From the NCBI GenBank assembly GCA_016650435.1, contig JAENVT010000365.1:1-5878 (forward strand): a DNA stretch of 5,878 nucleotides. The letters are read 5' to 3'. The notes under the pieces are model-generated. The model was not told the DNA's origin and ran no database searches. It saw only the letters and a program-made list of their open reading frames with translations. A program made the position numbers and the translations under genes. The DNA is from Ilumatobacteraceae bacterium (GTDB lineage Bacteria; Actinomycetota; Acidimicrobiia; Acidimicrobiales; Ilumatobacteraceae). Below, piece by piece: positions 5,157-5,878 of this stretch (its first letter is position 1; each line of letters opens with the position of its first letter).

Positions 5157-5878
5157 GTTCTCGACCCGACGAACTGACGCGGCCGACGTCGTCGGGCACT
5201 CCGGCATGGCTGCTGCAGCGCCAAGTTGCCTTGTGCCCGTGTGGCTGCATCGGCAAGCGCAGCAAGGCAAAGTTCATCGACAAGACAATCGCCGGCGCAT
5301 CGAGCGTCATGCGTCAAGCTTTGTTCACCGACGAGATTGCTGCACAGCCAGGTCTGCTGCAACGCCTCGACCCGCGCGTCAAGGCCGTCACCACTCTGGC
5401 CCTCGTCATTGCCGCTGCGTTGATGCGCAACATACCGGTCCTCGTCGGGTTGTATGTGGTGGCATTGCTTCTCGCCATCGCCTCGAAGATCTCGATGTCG
5501 TACTTCATCAAACGCGTGTGGTTGTTCGTGCCGATCTTCACAGGCATCGTCGTGATGCCGGCGACGTTCAGCTTCGTCACCCACGGTCACATCGTGGTGC
5601 CGATGGGACACTGGTTCGGTCACCGCGTCGGACTCACCAGCCAGGGGCTCCGCTCGGCCGGTCTGATCGTGGTACGGGTGGCGACGTCAATTTCGTTCGT
5701 CGTTCTTCTGGCGCTGACAACGACATGGACGCGGCTGCTCGCCGCGCTTCGGGCGATGCTCTTGCCACGCATGTTCGTCCTAGTGCTCGGAATGGCGTAT
5801 CGATATCTGTTTCATCTGCTCGGTTCGGTCACCGATATGTACGAGGCCCGCAAAGCGCGCACGGTGCAAGCCGACAAC
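5153..5878 (+). CDS. cbiQ: ECF transporter transmembrane component CbiQ/NikQ, 3' end beyond right edge
   Basis: Coupling (T) subunit that links the CbiM substrate binder to the ATPases of the nickel/cobalt ECF transporter; 242 residues are visible. GTG 5153 overlaps the CbiM stop as GTGA, indicating translational coupling. A cytoplasmic extension of about 70 residues contains three alternating cysteines, CPCGC at 28-32, followed by a Lys/Arg-rich stretch and QALFTDEIAAQPGLLQRLDPRVK (in part 55-77). Hydrophobic segments lie at about 78-91, 94-111, 122-143, 170-190 and 207-223. Near the edge, MYEARKARTV (229-238) corresponds to the first Ala-Arg coupling motif that contacts the ATPase; the second would lie just past the window. 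The extension is longer than in classical CbiQ, although I recall similar N-termini in actinobacterial homologues. The ATPase gene cbiO is expected next. Confidence 0.92.
   Translation, partial: MSSRPDELTRPTSSGTPAWLLQRQVALCPCGCIGKRSKAKFIDKTIAGASSVMRQALFTDEIAAQPGLLQRLDPRVKAVTTLALVIAAALMRNIPVLVGLYVVALLLAIASKISMSYFIKRVWLFVPIFTGIVVMPATFSFVTHGHIVVPMGHWFGHRVGLTSQGLRSAGLIVVRVATSISFVVLLALTTTWTRLLAALRAMLLPRMFVLVLGMAYRYLFHLLGSVTDMYEARKARTVQADN

Noticed and set aside
4428..5270. A 280-codon minus-strand open frame opposite CbiM
   Set aside because: Composition is typical of antisense to a high-GC gene, with no recognisable motif, while the opposite strand encodes an unmistakable CbiM.

Overview
This window comes from a high-GC bacterium, most likely an actinobacterium. 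The signs are strong G/C preference at third codon positions, frequent GTG starts, a His-rich YibE/F protein, an actinobacterial-style Fur-family regulator and a CbiM/CbiQ pair of actinobacterial type. An acidimicrobial lineage would fit, but that is an impression rather than something shown here. Almost everything in the window is transport or regulation, and most of it concerns transition metals.

Left part (1-1283, minus strand): a Fur-family repressor is followed 67 bp downstream by the solute-binding lipoprotein of a zinc/manganese-type ABC transporter. The lipoprotein gene runs off the left edge. The two read as one metal-uptake unit with its regulator first.

Centre (1327-3833): a YibE/F-family membrane protein with a His-rich N-terminus is transcribed divergently from the Fur gene across only about 43 bp. 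Its 3' end overlaps by 16 bp the 3' end of a convergent major facilitator superfamily (MFS) exporter-type gene.

Right part (3834-5878): a 246-bp intergenic region holds a short coding-like remnant that resembles the C-terminus of an IclR-type regulator. Next comes an AT-richer patch with a sequence matching the Streptomyces nickel-regulator (Nur) operator pattern TTGCAA-N5-TTGCAA, with one mismatch. Immediately downstream is a nickel/cobalt ECF (energy-coupling factor) transporter operon: a CbiM/NikM substrate-binding membrane protein with a fused PDGLE/CbiN-like C-terminal part, then the CbiQ transmembrane component, overlapping by 4 bp and cut by the right edge. The ATPase (CbiO) would be expected just beyond.

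I see no entirely new system. The items most worth a second look are the Nur-like operator, the unusual metal-site residues of the Fur protein, the possible metal link of YibE/F, and the Cys-rich N-terminal extension of CbiQ. No RNA genes, insertion sequences, CRISPR arrays or convincing terminators were found.
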